DNA of 64,000 nucleotides from Christensenella sp. UBA4636. GTDB lineage: Bacteria > Bacillota > Clostridia > Christensenellales > Borkfalkiaceae. Of this stretch, positions 41,687-50,365 are shown in pieces. The translations under genes were made by a program, and so were the position numbers. The stretch lies in the NCBI GenBank assembly GCA_002405915.1, contig DHMS01000033.1, positions 108,331-172,330 of the forward strand. The letters run 5' to 3'. Under the pieces are notes generated by a model that was not told the DNA's origin, did not search any database, and was given only the letters and a program-made list of their open reading frames with translations. Numbering within the stretch: position 1 is the stretch's first letter; every line of letters starts with the position of its first letter.

Positions 41687-42325
41687 TCAGTTCACCCCTC
41701 TCGCAAGTTCCGAAAGTCCTACATACACCTTATTGTTCTTGTAATACTTCGCATAGCCTATAAGCCGTTCAAAACTCAAACCGAAAATGCCGATTTGCTT
41801 TCTTAAAATCTCTTGGTAGTTATCAGCTTCGATTTTTACTTTCATCTTATTGTCGAGCATATCGAGTAACTGCAAGTACCTAAAATTATCCCGATTGACC
41901 TGAATGACGGGTTTAATAAGATATATGCCGTCTTTCTTATCTTCCGTCGTGTATCTCGTTCGCGTGGTTACTATATAAGTCATATTCGGCATTTGCGTCG
42001 TAAGCCCTATCTTGTTCATATAGGACGGTCCGGACTCGTATCCGATTACTTCGTCGCCGTTTACAAGATACTTTCTTTTGATAAGCTCGGTTGTGTCAAT
42101 TCCGGCAACGCCGAACGGCGTATGCACCGTCTTATAGTAAATACCTTTTTGATAACGCACAAAGTCGGGATTACGCTTTTCATAACGTTGCAAAGTCATA
42201 TTAAACGTTGCTTTATCCGTGTCGGGCAACTTCGATTTGACATATTCGTAAATCTCGTTCGTATACACCGGAACTCTCAATTCTGCTTTTTTTAGAAACT
42301 CGTCAATACACTGTGTAACAGTCAT
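41687..42325 (-). CDS. abiEi: AbiEi-type antitoxin/regulator
   Basis: This 212-aa protein has an N-terminal winged helix region ('TNEIYEYVKSKLPDTDKATFNMTLQRYEKRNPDFVRYQKGIYYKT'), in the style of AbiEi antitoxins that repress their own promoter. The C-terminal domain ('MPNMTYIVTTRTRY', 'PVIQVNRDNFRYLQLLDML') is the part that neutralises AbiEii. GGAGGTG precedes the ATG. The promoter at 42384-42412 is strong, which is consistent with autorepression. Confidence 0.85.
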   Translation of the reverse strand: MTVTQCIDEFLKKAELRVPVYTNEIYEYVKSKLPDTDKATFNMTLQRYEKRNPDFVRYQKGIYYKTVHTPFGVAGIDTTELIKRKYLVNGDEVIGYESGPSYMNKIGLTTQMPNMTYIVTTRTRYTTEDKKDGIYLIKPVIQVNRDNFRYLQLLDMLDNKMKVKIEADNYQEILRKQIGIFGLSFERLIGYAKYYKNNKVYVGLSELARGVN

Positions 42326-42383
42326 TATCTCGCACCTCCGTACGATATTTTATATGTGCAACCTTCCCTTTGTTTACACGATA

Positions 42384-42412
42384 ATAATATCACATATTAA
42401 GTTTGTTGTCAA
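42384..42412 (-). promoter_or_regulatory. Promoter of the AbiE operon
   Basis: On the minus strand TTGACA (42412-42407), a 17-bp spacer and TATTAT (42389-42384) lie about 60 nt before the abiEi start. Confidence 0.85.
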
Positions 42413-42504
42413 GCCGGTTTCTCACTCTAACGGTGAATTCTTTTGTAAAAACTTGTCTTTTTATGAAACATCATTATTATAGCTTACTTTGCCGCGCTCA
42501 ACAC

Positions 42505-42566
42505 AAAAAAGAACTATCGAAAGCCGAAAAACAGCTTAGGATAGCCCTTTATTGCTATAATTTATA
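42505..42566. repeat. Right direct repeat flanking the AbiE module
   Basis: This is the partner of 40636-40697, in the same orientation. It lies directly downstream of the aminopeptidase stop (42576) and can fold as that gene's terminator. The AbiE operon therefore sits between two copies of one terminator sequence. Confidence 0.75.
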
Positions 42567-42575
42567 ATTCAACAA

Positions 42576-43940
42576 TTACTTTATGAACGCCTTAAACGCA
42601 AGATAGTTCATATAAAGGTCGGCTTTCGAGATGACTTCGTAAGGCGAGTGCATAGAGATGACCGGAACGCCGATGTCTATCGTATCGATGTTCATGTTCG
42701 CAACGAATTTGGCTATCGTGCCGCCGCCGCCCGCGTCGACTTTGCCGAGTTCGCCCGTCTGGTAAACAACGCCGTTGTCCTCGAAAAGTTTACGCAAAAA
42801 CGCAACGTATTCGGCGGAAGCGTCGTTAGAACCGCTCTTGCCGCGCGCGCCCGTGTACTTTGTGATACCCGCGCCGCATGAAAGGAAGGTTGCGTTGAGT
42901 TTTTCGCTGACTTCCGGGAAGTTGGGGTCGAAGCTCGCGTTTACGTCCGCGGAAAGGCACTTGGAAGCAACTCTCACCGCCGCAGAAGTTACGCCGAAAG
43001 AGTCGGCAATAACGTCGATTATGTCGCGGAGCAAGCAGCACTGCATACCCGTGGAGCCTTCGGAACCGATTTCTTCCTTATCGACTAAAAGAGTAATGGA
43101 AGTCTGCTTGTCGCTTTCCGTGTCGAACGCCGCCGTGAACGCCGCATAGGAGCAAACCCTGTCGTCGTGACCGTAACCGCCGACGAGCGCGCGGTCGAAG
43201 CCTATATCCTTGGGCTTGAAGCTCGGAGTGAGAGAAAGTTCCGCGCTCAAAAAATCCTCTTCTTCGATGCCGTATTTTTCTTCCAAAATCTTTAAAAGAT
43301 TCTTCTTAACCGTCTTGTCGTCGTCCTTTTCGCCGTAAGGAATGTTGCCGAGCCAAATATTGAGGTTTTCGCCCTCTATCGCTTCTCCGAGCGTTTTCGC
43401 GTTCTGCTTAGCGGCAAGGTGCGGCAAAAGGTCGCTGACGTAAAACACGGGGTCGTCGTCCGCTTCGCCTATTTTTACGGTAATTACTTCGCCGTTCTTT
43501 TTAGCGACTACGCCGTGAAGAGCGAGCGGAATGGTAGCCCACTGATACTTGCGGATTCCGCCGTAATAATGGGTCTTGGCAAAAGCAACGCCGTTATCTT
43601 CGTACAAAGGCACTTGCTTCAAGTCAAGGCGCGGGTTGTCGATATGCGCGCCGACTATTCTTATGCCGTCCTTTTTAATATCGCCGGTGCCGATTTTGAT
43701 AATGAAAACGGCTTTGCCTCTGTTGTTATAATAGAGTTTGTCGCCCTTTTTTACTTTTTCGGAAAAATCGAATTGCTTGTAGCCATTCTTTTTTGCTTCT
43801 TCGACTATGTAAGCGCAAGCTTCGCGCTCGGTCTTGCATTCGCCGATAAACGCTTTGTAGCCCTCCGCGTAATCGAAAATGGCTTTCATCGTCTTTTCGT
43901 CCGCAGTTTCGTAAACGTTGGTTCTTTTATATTCTTTCAT
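42576..43940 (-). CDS. M18-family zinc aminopeptidase
   Basis: This 454-aa cytosolic metallopeptidase removes N-terminal residues from peptides, often acidic ones. The M18 metal-site motifs are visible: 'RIVGAHIDNPRLDLKQ', 'HYYGGIRKYQW', 'LVDKEEIGSEGSTGMQ' and the C-terminal 'IDIGVPVISMHSPYEVISKADLYM'. M18 enzymes form dodecamers of two zinc-bound subunits. Length fits the family. It lies 65 nt after the short-chain dehydrogenase gene and may share its promoter. Confidence 0.94.
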   Translation of the reverse strand: MKEYKRTNVYETADEKTMKAIFDYAEGYKAFIGECKTEREACAYIVEEAKKNGYKQFDFSEKVKKGDKLYYNNRGKAVFIIKIGTGDIKKDGIRIVGAHIDNPRLDLKQVPLYEDNGVAFAKTHYYGGIRKYQWATIPLALHGVVAKKNGEVITVKIGEADDDPVFYVSDLLPHLAAKQNAKTLGEAIEGENLNIWLGNIPYGEKDDDKTVKKNLLKILEEKYGIEEEDFLSAELSLTPSFKPKDIGFDRALVGGYGHDDRVCSYAAFTAAFDTESDKQTSITLLVDKEEIGSEGSTGMQCCLLRDIIDVIADSFGVTSAAVRVASKCLSADVNASFDPNFPEVSEKLNATFLSCGAGITKYTGARGKSGSNDASAEYVAFLRKLFEDNGVVYQTGELGKVDAGGGGTIAKFVANMNIDTIDIGVPVISMHSPYEVISKADLYMNYLAFKAFIK

Positions 43941-44005
43941 GTCAGCCTCCTAAATTTCTTTTGAATTATGATTTTTGCGAATTTTGTTTTCGCCTTTTCG
44001 CGTTG

Positions 44006-44875
44006 TTAAAAGTCGTAACGGTCCATATTGAATCCGCGTGCTTTTTCGTCCTGCAACCTTTTGTATCTTCGTTTGTCGCCGTAATTATCGAATACAATCG
44101 AATCGACCGCGTGCGCCGGCAAAATTTTTCTCAAAAACGCGAAGAATTTATACTTTCCGCCAACGACTTTAACGAGCGGCGGGTTTTCGTCCGTTATGAC
44201 TTTATAAATCGCCTCTGCGCACTTTTCCGCCGAATAGCCGTTCTGCTCGTCTTTCGCAACCTTTTTAGCGTACTCTTTAACATAATCGCCGTAAATAAAT
44301 TTTTTACCTTCGATTATTTTCCTCGCCGCGGTAAAGCCCGTGTTGGCGTCGCCGAAAACCATTGCGGTGACAAAGGTATCGAACGGTTTAAGTTCCATCG
44401 CAAGAGCCTTGCTGAACGCGAGAACGTACGCTTTCGTAGCCGAATAGTGAGCTTGGAACGGTAGCGGCGTGTAAGCTGCAAAGCTCGAAACGTTTATTAT
44501 TCTGCCCTTTTTCGACCTGACGTACGGCACGAACATTCTAAGCGTTTTTTCGAACGCGGTAATGTTCAAGTCAAGCTGTTTTCTTACGTCCTCGTCCGAC
44601 ATACACTCCGCCGCGCCGCAAATGCCCATACCGGCGTTGTTTATGAGCAAATCAACTCTGCCGACGTTCGCAAGCCACATTCTCGCGGTGACTTCGTAAT
44701 CAAACAAATTCGTCATATCGCATTCGACAAACTGTATATTCTCAATCTCTTCTTTGGGCTTAGTTCTTGCAAAGCAATACGTTCTATAACCGTTCGCGGC
44801 AAGAATTTTAGCCGTAGCAAGTCCTATTCCTCTCGAACCGCCCGTGACTACGGCAACCTTTTTATCTTTATCCAT
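44006..44875 (-). CDS. Short-chain dehydrogenase/reductase
   Basis: This 289-aa NAD(P)-dependent oxidoreductase has the classic SDR signatures: 'VVTGGSRGIGLA' (cofactor loop), 'LLINNAGMG', 'IINVSSFAAY' (catalytic Ser) and 'HYSATKAYV' (Tyr and Lys). The C-terminal 50 residues ('VVGGKYKFFAFLRKILPAHAVDSIVFDNY') resemble the membrane-associated tail of SDR subfamilies that act on lipids or sterols. The substrate is unknown. A consensus promoter at 44942-44970 precedes it. Confidence 0.9.
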   Translation of the reverse strand: MDKDKKVAVVTGGSRGIGLATAKILAANGYRTYCFARTKPKEEIENIQFVECDMTNLFDYEVTARMWLANVGRVDLLINNAGMGICGAAECMSDEDVRKQLDLNITAFEKTLRMFVPYVRSKKGRIINVSSFAAYTPLPFQAHYSATKAYVLAFSKALAMELKPFDTFVTAMVFGDANTGFTAARKIIEGKKFIYGDYVKEYAKKVAKDEQNGYSAEKCAEAIYKVITDENPPLVKVVGGKYKFFAFLRKILPAHAVDSIVFDNYGDKRRYKRLQDEKARGFNMDRYDF

Positions 44876-44941
44876 AAGTCAGTCTCTCTTTAAAGTGTGT
44901 TTTTTTCTTCGTTTTTCCTTAAATTTATAGGATTACAACCT

Positions 44942-44970
44942 ATTATATATGTCATTTTCCCTCTTGTCAA
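44942..44970 (-). promoter_or_regulatory. Consensus promoter of the SDR gene
   Basis: On the minus strand TTGACA (44970-44965), a 17-bp spacer and TATAAT (44947-44942) lie about 65 nt before the ATG at 44875. Confidence 0.9.
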
Positions 44971-45102
44971 GTTTTTTCTTCGCGCCTAACAAAAATTAAA
45001 TATGAATTATTATTCACATATCGCGTTTTCCCTCTAACTTTTCATCATATGCGCACGTATTTATTTGTGATTTTATATAAGAATTATAAGGAAAAGAGAA
45101 AA

Positions 45103-45128
45103 GCCGACGGGTTTTCAGTCCCGTCGGC
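45103..45128 (-). terminator. Terminator of the phage head cassette
   Basis: GCCGACGGG (45103-45111) pairs with CCCGTCGGC (45120-45128) over 9 bp with an 8-nt loop. TTTTCTCTTTT follows on the minus strand. It lies 10 nt after the last cassette gene. The bases 45000-45102 contain nothing else recognisable. Confidence 0.8.
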
Positions 45129-45137
45129 GGGGAAAAA

Positions 45138-45998
45138 TTAGTCGGCTCTGTTTTTGAGAACCGTGAAAACGTAATTGTAATAATCGCCGAGATAGTCCTC
45201 GAAAGCGGGGTCGGACAAAAAGTCGCGCATAGCTTCGGCTTTGTCGTCAAACGACATGTAGTAGTCGATAACCGCGCCCACCTTTTTGATGTCGTAGCTC
45301 TTTTTTATCTTTGCGAGTTCCTCGTCGGTCGGGGCTTTCGCGGCGGAAGAATTGTATTTTACTTCCTTTTCTTCAAGCGAATTGTTGTACTTTTTAACGG
45401 CTTCCGCTTTGTCGTCGCTCTCCTTTTTGAGCCTTTCGAATTCCGTTTCGCGCGCGGTCGCTTCCTCGTCTTGGCTCGCTTTGAGCGTTTCTTCAAGCTC
45501 TAAGGTAAGTTCCTCTATTTGCTTGCGAATATCATCGGCTTTCGATTTGGAATTTTGGTCGATAATCGACTTATCGGCTAACTTTTCCTTTTCAAGCTCG
45601 GCTATTCTGTTAGTCGCGATACTTGAGCGTTGAATACCTCTTTTAACCGCGTCCGCACTCACTCTGTCGGCGGCGGAAGCGTAGCCCGCGTCGATTGCGG
45701 CGTTGTCTTTTTCACGCTGCTTTTCAAGCTCCGCAATGGTTTCCGACAAAGAAAGTTTTTTCTTTTCCGCCGTATCCGTCGCGTTCTTTCTCGCCGTGCC
45801 GTACTTTTTTTCAATCGAAGCTTTCGCCTTTTCGTAAAGCTCGTCGTCGCTCGGACGGTCGTATGTTAGCCTTTCGAGTTGAAGCGGCTTTTCCACCTTG
45901 CCTTTCGTTTCCGACTGATAAGCGTTTTCAAGTTCATTGAGCTTGTCGAATATCTCTTTTCTCTTCTTTTCCGATTCCTCGGTTGAATATTTTGCCAT
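45138..45998 (-). CDS. Coiled-coil protein, last gene of the phage head cassette
   Basis: This 286-aa hydrophilic protein is almost continuous coiled coil ('TIAELEKQREKDNAAIDAGYASAADRV', 'ADDIRKQIEELTLELEETLKA'). Its C-terminal part ('VGAVIDYYMSFDDKAEAMRDFLSDPAFEDYLGDYY') looks folded. AAGGAG precedes the ATG at 45998; the open frame further upstream runs into the preceding gene and is very basic. In P22-like phages this position holds the tail needle or ejection proteins, and a rod-like needle or ejected protein is possible. No family is recognised. Confidence 0.6.
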   Translation of the reverse strand: MAKYSTEESEKKRKEIFDKLNELENAYQSETKGKVEKPLQLERLTYDRPSDDELYEKAKASIEKKYGTARKNATDTAEKKKLSLSETIAELEKQREKDNAAIDAGYASAADRVSADAVKRGIQRSSIATNRIAELEKEKLADKSIIDQNSKSKADDIRKQIEELTLELEETLKASQDEEATARETEFERLKKESDDKAEAVKKYNNSLEEKEVKYNSSAAKAPTDEELAKIKKSYDIKKVGAVIDYYMSFDDKAEAMRDFLSDPAFEDYLGDYYNYVFTVLKNRAD

Positions 45999-46009
45999 AA
46001 AAATTCTCC

Positions 46010-47077
46010 TTAATTTGATTTTTTGTAAGTTAAATTCTGCCCTCTTCTTATAACATACCCTGCGCCGAGCGGCAGATACTCGTCGCCGTACGCCTTTGCT
46101 TCTCTTGCTCCCGTATCTTCGTTTATTTTGTAAATAACTCCGTCCGCCGAGCAGTAACTTTCGTTTTCTCCCGCGTGCAGATTTTCGCCTTTCCCGAGCC
46201 TTATTTTTTTGCCCGAAGCGTTTTTCGTGTACCACACGCCGTCGTATTCCTTGTAGTAAAGTCTGTTAAAGCCCGCCGTCGCCGAAATTTCGCTTGCGCT
46301 AATCTCTGCCGAAGTAGTATCGGCGGAAACGCTCAAATCGTCGTTAACGACATACTTTTTGGCTTTGCCCTTATAAAGAACATATAAATCGGGGGCGAAA
46401 ACGATGAAGTCCGCGTTGACGGAAGTTGTCTTTCCGCTCGTCACGGTAGAAGTCGAAATTGTGAATTTTCGTACGTCCACGCCGCCGTCCTTTAAAAGAG
46501 CGATTAAAATCTCGTCCGAAGAAGCAACCTTTATTGCCCCGCCCTTTACATCTTGAAACTCGACTTTTTTAGAAAGTTCGTCGCCCGCGCAAAGGTAAAG
46601 CGAAGCGATTTTCTTTGTTCCGTCAAACGAAAACACGTAATCGTTACCGGACAAAGTATCGCCCGAAACAAAGCTTTTAAAGTCATTGCGTTTTACTATT
46701 CCGCTAACGGTAGCAAAAACTTCCGACACATTCGCAGGAGAATGAAACACAGCCTTAATTCGTCCTTCTTTTTTAGTCGCAACTCCGCCTAAGCTCAACC
46801 GATTTACGCCGATAATCGACTTATAGGTCAACATGTCAAGGTCGTCGTAAAAAATTTCTACGTCCGAAACCGCGGACGAAACAACGCTTTTATAGTTTAT
46901 TTCAAAGCTTACTCTGTTGCCGATTTCCGTTAAAAAATCAAACGAATAAACGCCCGTAGCCGTCGACGACGAATCGCTTTCGGCGTACTTTATCGAAGTC
47001 ACGTTTTTTACTCTCGACCACTCCTCTCTATAAAGCCTTTCAAGCATGGCAACTCGTTTTTCAAGACTTTCGTTCAT
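46010..47077 (-). CDS. Uncharacterised phage structural protein
   Basis: This 355-aa protein has a short N-terminal coiled coil ('LEKRVAMLERLYREEWSRV') followed by a long beta-rich region with repeated strands of 5-8 residues ('GVYSFDFLTEIGNRVSFEINY', 'VWYTKNASGKKIRLGKGENL'). The composition suggests a beta-barrel or trimeric beta-structure such as a tail fibre, needle head or receptor-binding part. The ATG at 47077 is chosen, with GGGAG upstream. It starts 4 nt after the propeller gene. No known family is recognised. Confidence 0.6.
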   Translation of the reverse strand: MNESLEKRVAMLERLYREEWSRVKNVTSIKYAESDSSSTATGVYSFDFLTEIGNRVSFEINYKSVVSSAVSDVEIFYDDLDMLTYKSIIGVNRLSLGGVATKKEGRIKAVFHSPANVSEVFATVSGIVKRNDFKSFVSGDTLSGNDYVFSFDGTKKIASLYLCAGDELSKKVEFQDVKGGAIKVASSDEILIALLKDGGVDVRKFTISTSTVTSGKTTSVNADFIVFAPDLYVLYKGKAKKYVVNDDLSVSADTTSAEISASEISATAGFNRLYYKEYDGVWYTKNASGKKIRLGKGENLHAGENESYCSADGVIYKINEDTGAREAKAYGDEYLPLGAGYVIRRGQNLTYKKSN

Positions 47078-47081
47078 TCTC

Positions 47082-48518
47082 TCACGCTCCCGCAAAATAG
47101 TTTAGCTTAACGCTCATTTTGCTAAGGTACGCGCCCGCGCCGCTCGCCGAATAGGATATTTTAAAGTTTTCGCCTTTAAGCCCTACCGCGATATTCTTTA
47201 ATCCGTCGCCGCTAAGTTTAAACTCTCGTTCGCCCTCTTCGCTTATTACTTTAAGCGTTCCGCTTCCGCCCGAATAAAAAGTTATCCGTTCAAGCGTTTT
47301 CCTCTCCGGAACGTCGAAATCGGAATATTTACTTTCCCAGCTCATATCAAGGGGTGTGGCGAGAAAGTACGGGTTATCCGAAAGTTCGCCGAGCCGTCTT
47401 GCGGAAAAAGCGAAAAGAAGCTTGTAATGCCCCGCGGCGTACACGGAAATAAAGTGCGAAAAAGTAAAGTCTTTTATCAAAAACCAACTGTTTTCGCTGT
47501 CGTCGTAGCAAAGAATAACGTTTGTAAGCACGCCGTCCACGCGTATTTTCATCGAACAAAAATATTTTCCGTCGTAAAAACCCGCGTAAGCGGACGAGTT
47601 GTCCACACCTTTAAGGTACCTGTCAAGCCCGCGCATAATACGCCCGGATGACGAGCCGTCAAAATAATAAAAACCGTTGTCTGTGAGATAAAACACGACT
47701 TTGCCGCAGTCCGCGACCGTTTCGCCGTAAATTTTGGCTCTGTCCGCCTCTATTCCTGCGGCGTAAAAGTCCTCTTGGTCACCGTAAGCCGTCAAGCGCG
47801 TTATCCCGTAGTTGCGGAAAATATAAACGTAATCCTTAAAACTTATGGCTTTCAAAAGCTTGCCTCGCCCGTCTAAAAAATCGATAAACCCCGCTTCTTT
47901 GAGCGAAACGTACCAGTTAGTCGGGTCGAAGCTTTCCGAAAACCAAAGCCGAGTGTCCTCTCTGCCGCTCGTAACGAAAAGCCTTTCGCCGTGAACGCAA
48001 ACGGAAGTCATTTCGGGCGCGTCGTACAAAGTCGCGTTCGTTCCGTCGTAAACGGTTATGCCGCCGCTCGTCGCAAACAGAAACACGTCCTCGCCGTTCA
48101 GTCGATAATTAACCCCGAGCGGAGCCGCCGCCGTGCTAAACGTGAGCGCATTCACCTTCGTAAAACCCGTTTCCGTGCCTACTTCGTATTCGTAAACGTA
48201 CCCGTCGTCGGCTAAAACAAGCACTCTGTCGCGCCTAACGCCGTCGTCGAAATCGAACTTTTCATAGTAGTAAATTTTCTTCCCGACAACGCCGGTAGGA
48301 AGCGCGGGCGAATAAGTTCCGTCCTCGATAGGGAAGCTTGCGTATTGCATGCCGTACCCCGTTTTGAGCGCGCCGTCCGATAGCCGCAAGTTATACGAGC
48401 TTGCCGCCGCGTTAAAAGGAGAAAGCCTGTCGTCCTTTCTTCCGTCTATTCCGTAAGAAAAATCGAAAAGCTTTATCGTTTTTTCACGCCGCGCCGCTAT
48501 AGAATAACGCCTACTCAT
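47082..48518 (-). CDS. P22 gp10-like tail hub / beta-propeller protein
   Basis: This 478-aa protein has repeating beta-strand units ('VLVLADDGYVYEYEVGTETGF', 'VFLFATSGGITVYDGTNATLY', 'VVFYLTDNGFYYFDGSSSGRI') that suggest a beta-propeller, and an N-terminal region with 'FDFSYGIDGRKDDRLSPFNAAASSYNL'. In phage P22 a protein of about the same size (gp10, 472 aa) occupies the same place after gp4 and forms the tail hub under the portal. The match is by position, length and fold pattern, not by a diagnostic motif. The ATG at 48518 follows GAGGAG and overlaps the upstream stop as ATGA. Confidence 0.65.
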   Translation of the reverse strand: MSRRYSIAARREKTIKLFDFSYGIDGRKDDRLSPFNAAASSYNLRLSDGALKTGYGMQYASFPIEDGTYSPALPTGVVGKKIYYYEKFDFDDGVRRDRVLVLADDGYVYEYEVGTETGFTKVNALTFSTAAAPLGVNYRLNGEDVFLFATSGGITVYDGTNATLYDAPEMTSVCVHGERLFVTSGREDTRLWFSESFDPTNWYVSLKEAGFIDFLDGRGKLLKAISFKDYVYIFRNYGITRLTAYGDQEDFYAAGIEADRAKIYGETVADCGKVVFYLTDNGFYYFDGSSSGRIMRGLDRYLKGVDNSSAYAGFYDGKYFCSMKIRVDGVLTNVILCYDDSENSWFLIKDFTFSHFISVYAAGHYKLLFAFSARRLGELSDNPYFLATPLDMSWESKYSDFDVPERKTLERITFYSGGSGTLKVISEEGEREFKLSGDGLKNIAVGLKGENFKISYSASGAGAYLSKMSVKLNYFAGA

Positions 48519-49066
48519 AACCAACTCCTCTTGCGTATCTTCGGCGTTTTCCTCGAAGTTAAATATGAGGAAACGCCCTCTTCGAACCTATCCCTCAAAG
48601 TCACCGCTTCGCCGAAAAGTCCCGCTATAAGCAGATATTCGGCAGCTATTCCGTAAGCGACGGCGCGTTCGCCGAGCAAATCGCAAACTTTTGCGTCGTC
48701 TGTTAAAGCCGTGATTTTCGGAAAAAGATATGAATACGTGACCGTTATTTTTTCGGCTTTTACTTCTATTCTGTCGGAGTAAGTTTTAAACGGTATTTCT
48801 GCGCCCTCGTACTCGACTTTTTTAATCTTAAGAGGAGAAGATGAAAAAGAAGTATAGTAATATTTTCCGTTCCCGCTCGTAAGATTTTCTTGTTTTTCGG
48901 GCGTAACGGTCCATTCGGCAAGCTCTTCCGTAATAAGGTTAAGCGCGGCGATAAGCTTTTTCACGTCCGCGTCGTCCGCCGTAACTTCGTCCGCGGAGAG
49001 TTTTTTGTTTAAGTCCTCCTTGCCCGCCAAAAGGCTCGCCGTAAGTAAAAGTTCTTTTACTTTCAT
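48515..49066 (-). CDS. Head-completion / head-tail connector protein (gp4-like)
   Basis: This 183-aa protein begins 'MKVKELLLTASLLAGKEDLNKKL' and continues with alternating helices and a beta insert. 'FEEGVSSYLTSRKTPKIRKRSWL' closes it with a basic tail. Position between coat and hub genes and size (P22 gp4 is 166 aa) suggest a head-completion protein that closes the portal. No catalytic lysozyme-like motif was identified. The assignment rests mainly on gene order. Confidence 0.6.
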   Translation of the reverse strand: MKVKELLLTASLLAGKEDLNKKLSADEVTADDADVKKLIAALNLITEELAEWTVTPEKQENLTSGNGKYYYTSFSSSPLKIKKVEYEGAEIPFKTYSDRIEVKAEKITVTYSYLFPKITALTDDAKVCDLLGERAVAYGIAAEYLLIAGLFGEAVTLRDRFEEGVSSYLTSRKTPKIRKRSWL

Positions 49067-49162
49067 TTTGTCTTTACCTCCTTGTTTTTCGGCGTTTTAG
49101 CCTCGCTCCCCACCGCATAAAAACGACAAGAAGCGGGGCTATAAGCCGATTATCGACTATTT

Positions 49163-50335
49163 TTACGCTTCGGTGATACCCGTGAGCATACCCTGTCCGC
49201 ACGGCTTCGCGCAGATAAGGTCGGCGTATTTTACGAGGGTAGCGGTGTAAGTCGGCGTACCGGGAATCTGCTTTAAGATTTTGCCGTCGTCGCCTTCGAG
49301 CCACTGCCAGTCGCAGAGCTGATGGAGAGTAAAGTCGTCGGTGTTAAGTAAGTACATGGTGCCTTCGGGGCAGAATCTGTCGGAAACGATGGGGATACCG
49401 TTATAGGATATCGCCTTAAATCCGCCCGCAAGGTTCATAACGTCGGTGTTTCTCTTGTACGTCGCAAGGTGGTTCATAAACGCCCTCTTTACGCCCGAGG
49501 AGCAGACGATGAAGTTGACTCTGCTGCCCGCGTCCTCTTCGAGCGTATCGATAGCCGTCTGAATAACCGTTTCGCTTATCGCGCCGACGGAAGATTTCAT
49601 GTACGGAACGAGCCACTTGTTGAGCGTTCTCGACAAGCCGTAAATAGAGCCGCTCGATTTAAAAATCGCGCCCAAGCCCGTGATTTCCTGACCGTAGGAA
49701 CCCTGAACGGTGATAAGGCAATCTGCTTTTACGGTCGAAGTATTGAAGTCGTCGCCGTCGAATTCTACGGTCTTATTAGTCTTGTCTACGGCAAGAACTC
49801 TTCTTGCGGAAGAAGCCGCTAAAAGCGCGCCGGAAGAAGACCTGATATCGACCGTCATACCCTCAACGATGTTCTTCACGCTATCGCAAGTTATGGTCGT
49901 TCCGTCAACGGAAACGACTTTCGCAAGCACGCCCGTACCGTCGCCGTAAAGCATTCTGCCGAAGTTGTAAGTCGCCGACTTAATAAGCCCTTCCATTTCG
50001 GCGTTCAAAAGGTTGACGAACGCGCCCGCGTTGTTTTCGCTTGCTCTTATCGCCTTATCGGAAATTTCGATAGTACCGTAAAGGTTCTTCAAAGAGAGAG
50101 TGAAAGTGTCGTAATTGTTTCCGCCGGCTGCGGGCAACGCGCCCGTTTCGGTACCGGCACCTACGCCGCCGTTAACGCCGTGCTGAGCAAGTCTTTTAAT
50201 TTCCTTGCCCCAAACGTCGGAAGTCGACTGTTTGATTTTAGCAAGCAACGGGTTGACCGCAGTGTTCATTTGTTCGGTGATTACACCGAGGTAAAGTGTT
50301 TTTAATGCGTTAGACGCACTGGATAAAGTTATCAT
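49163..50335 (-). CDS. Phage major capsid (coat) protein
   Basis: This 390-aa protein shows the start of many coat proteins ('NALKTLYLGVITEQMNTAVNPLLAKIKQST'), then 'LKNLYGTIEISDKAIRASENNAGAFVNLLNAEMEGLIK', which is typical of HK97-fold capsid proteins. 'MLYGDGTGVLAKV' and 'WLVPYMKS..GAISETVIQTAIDTLEE' lie in the A-domain region. It would form the icosahedral shell around the scaffold encoded just before it. The length fits P22- or HK97-like coats. The bases 49067-49162 between this and the next gene hold only a short CTATAAGCCGATTATCG repeat. Confidence 0.82.
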   Translation of the reverse strand: MITLSSASNALKTLYLGVITEQMNTAVNPLLAKIKQSTSDVWGKEIKRLAQHGVNGGVGAGTETGALPAAGGNNYDTFTLSLKNLYGTIEISDKAIRASENNAGAFVNLLNAEMEGLIKSATYNFGRMLYGDGTGVLAKVVSVDGTTITCDSVKNIVEGMTVDIRSSSGALLAASSARRVLAVDKTNKTVEFDGDDFNTSTVKADCLITVQGSYGQEITGLGAIFKSSGSIYGLSRTLNKWLVPYMKSSVGAISETVIQTAIDTLEEDAGSRVNFIVCSSGVKRAFMNHLATYKRNTDVMNLAGGFKAISYNGIPIVSDRFCPEGTMYLLNTDDFTLHQLCDWQWLEGDDGKILKQIPGTPTYTATLVKYADLICAKPCGQGMLTGITEA

Positions 50336-50365
50336 AATTTCTTTTACTCCTTAATTTTTATTTTT

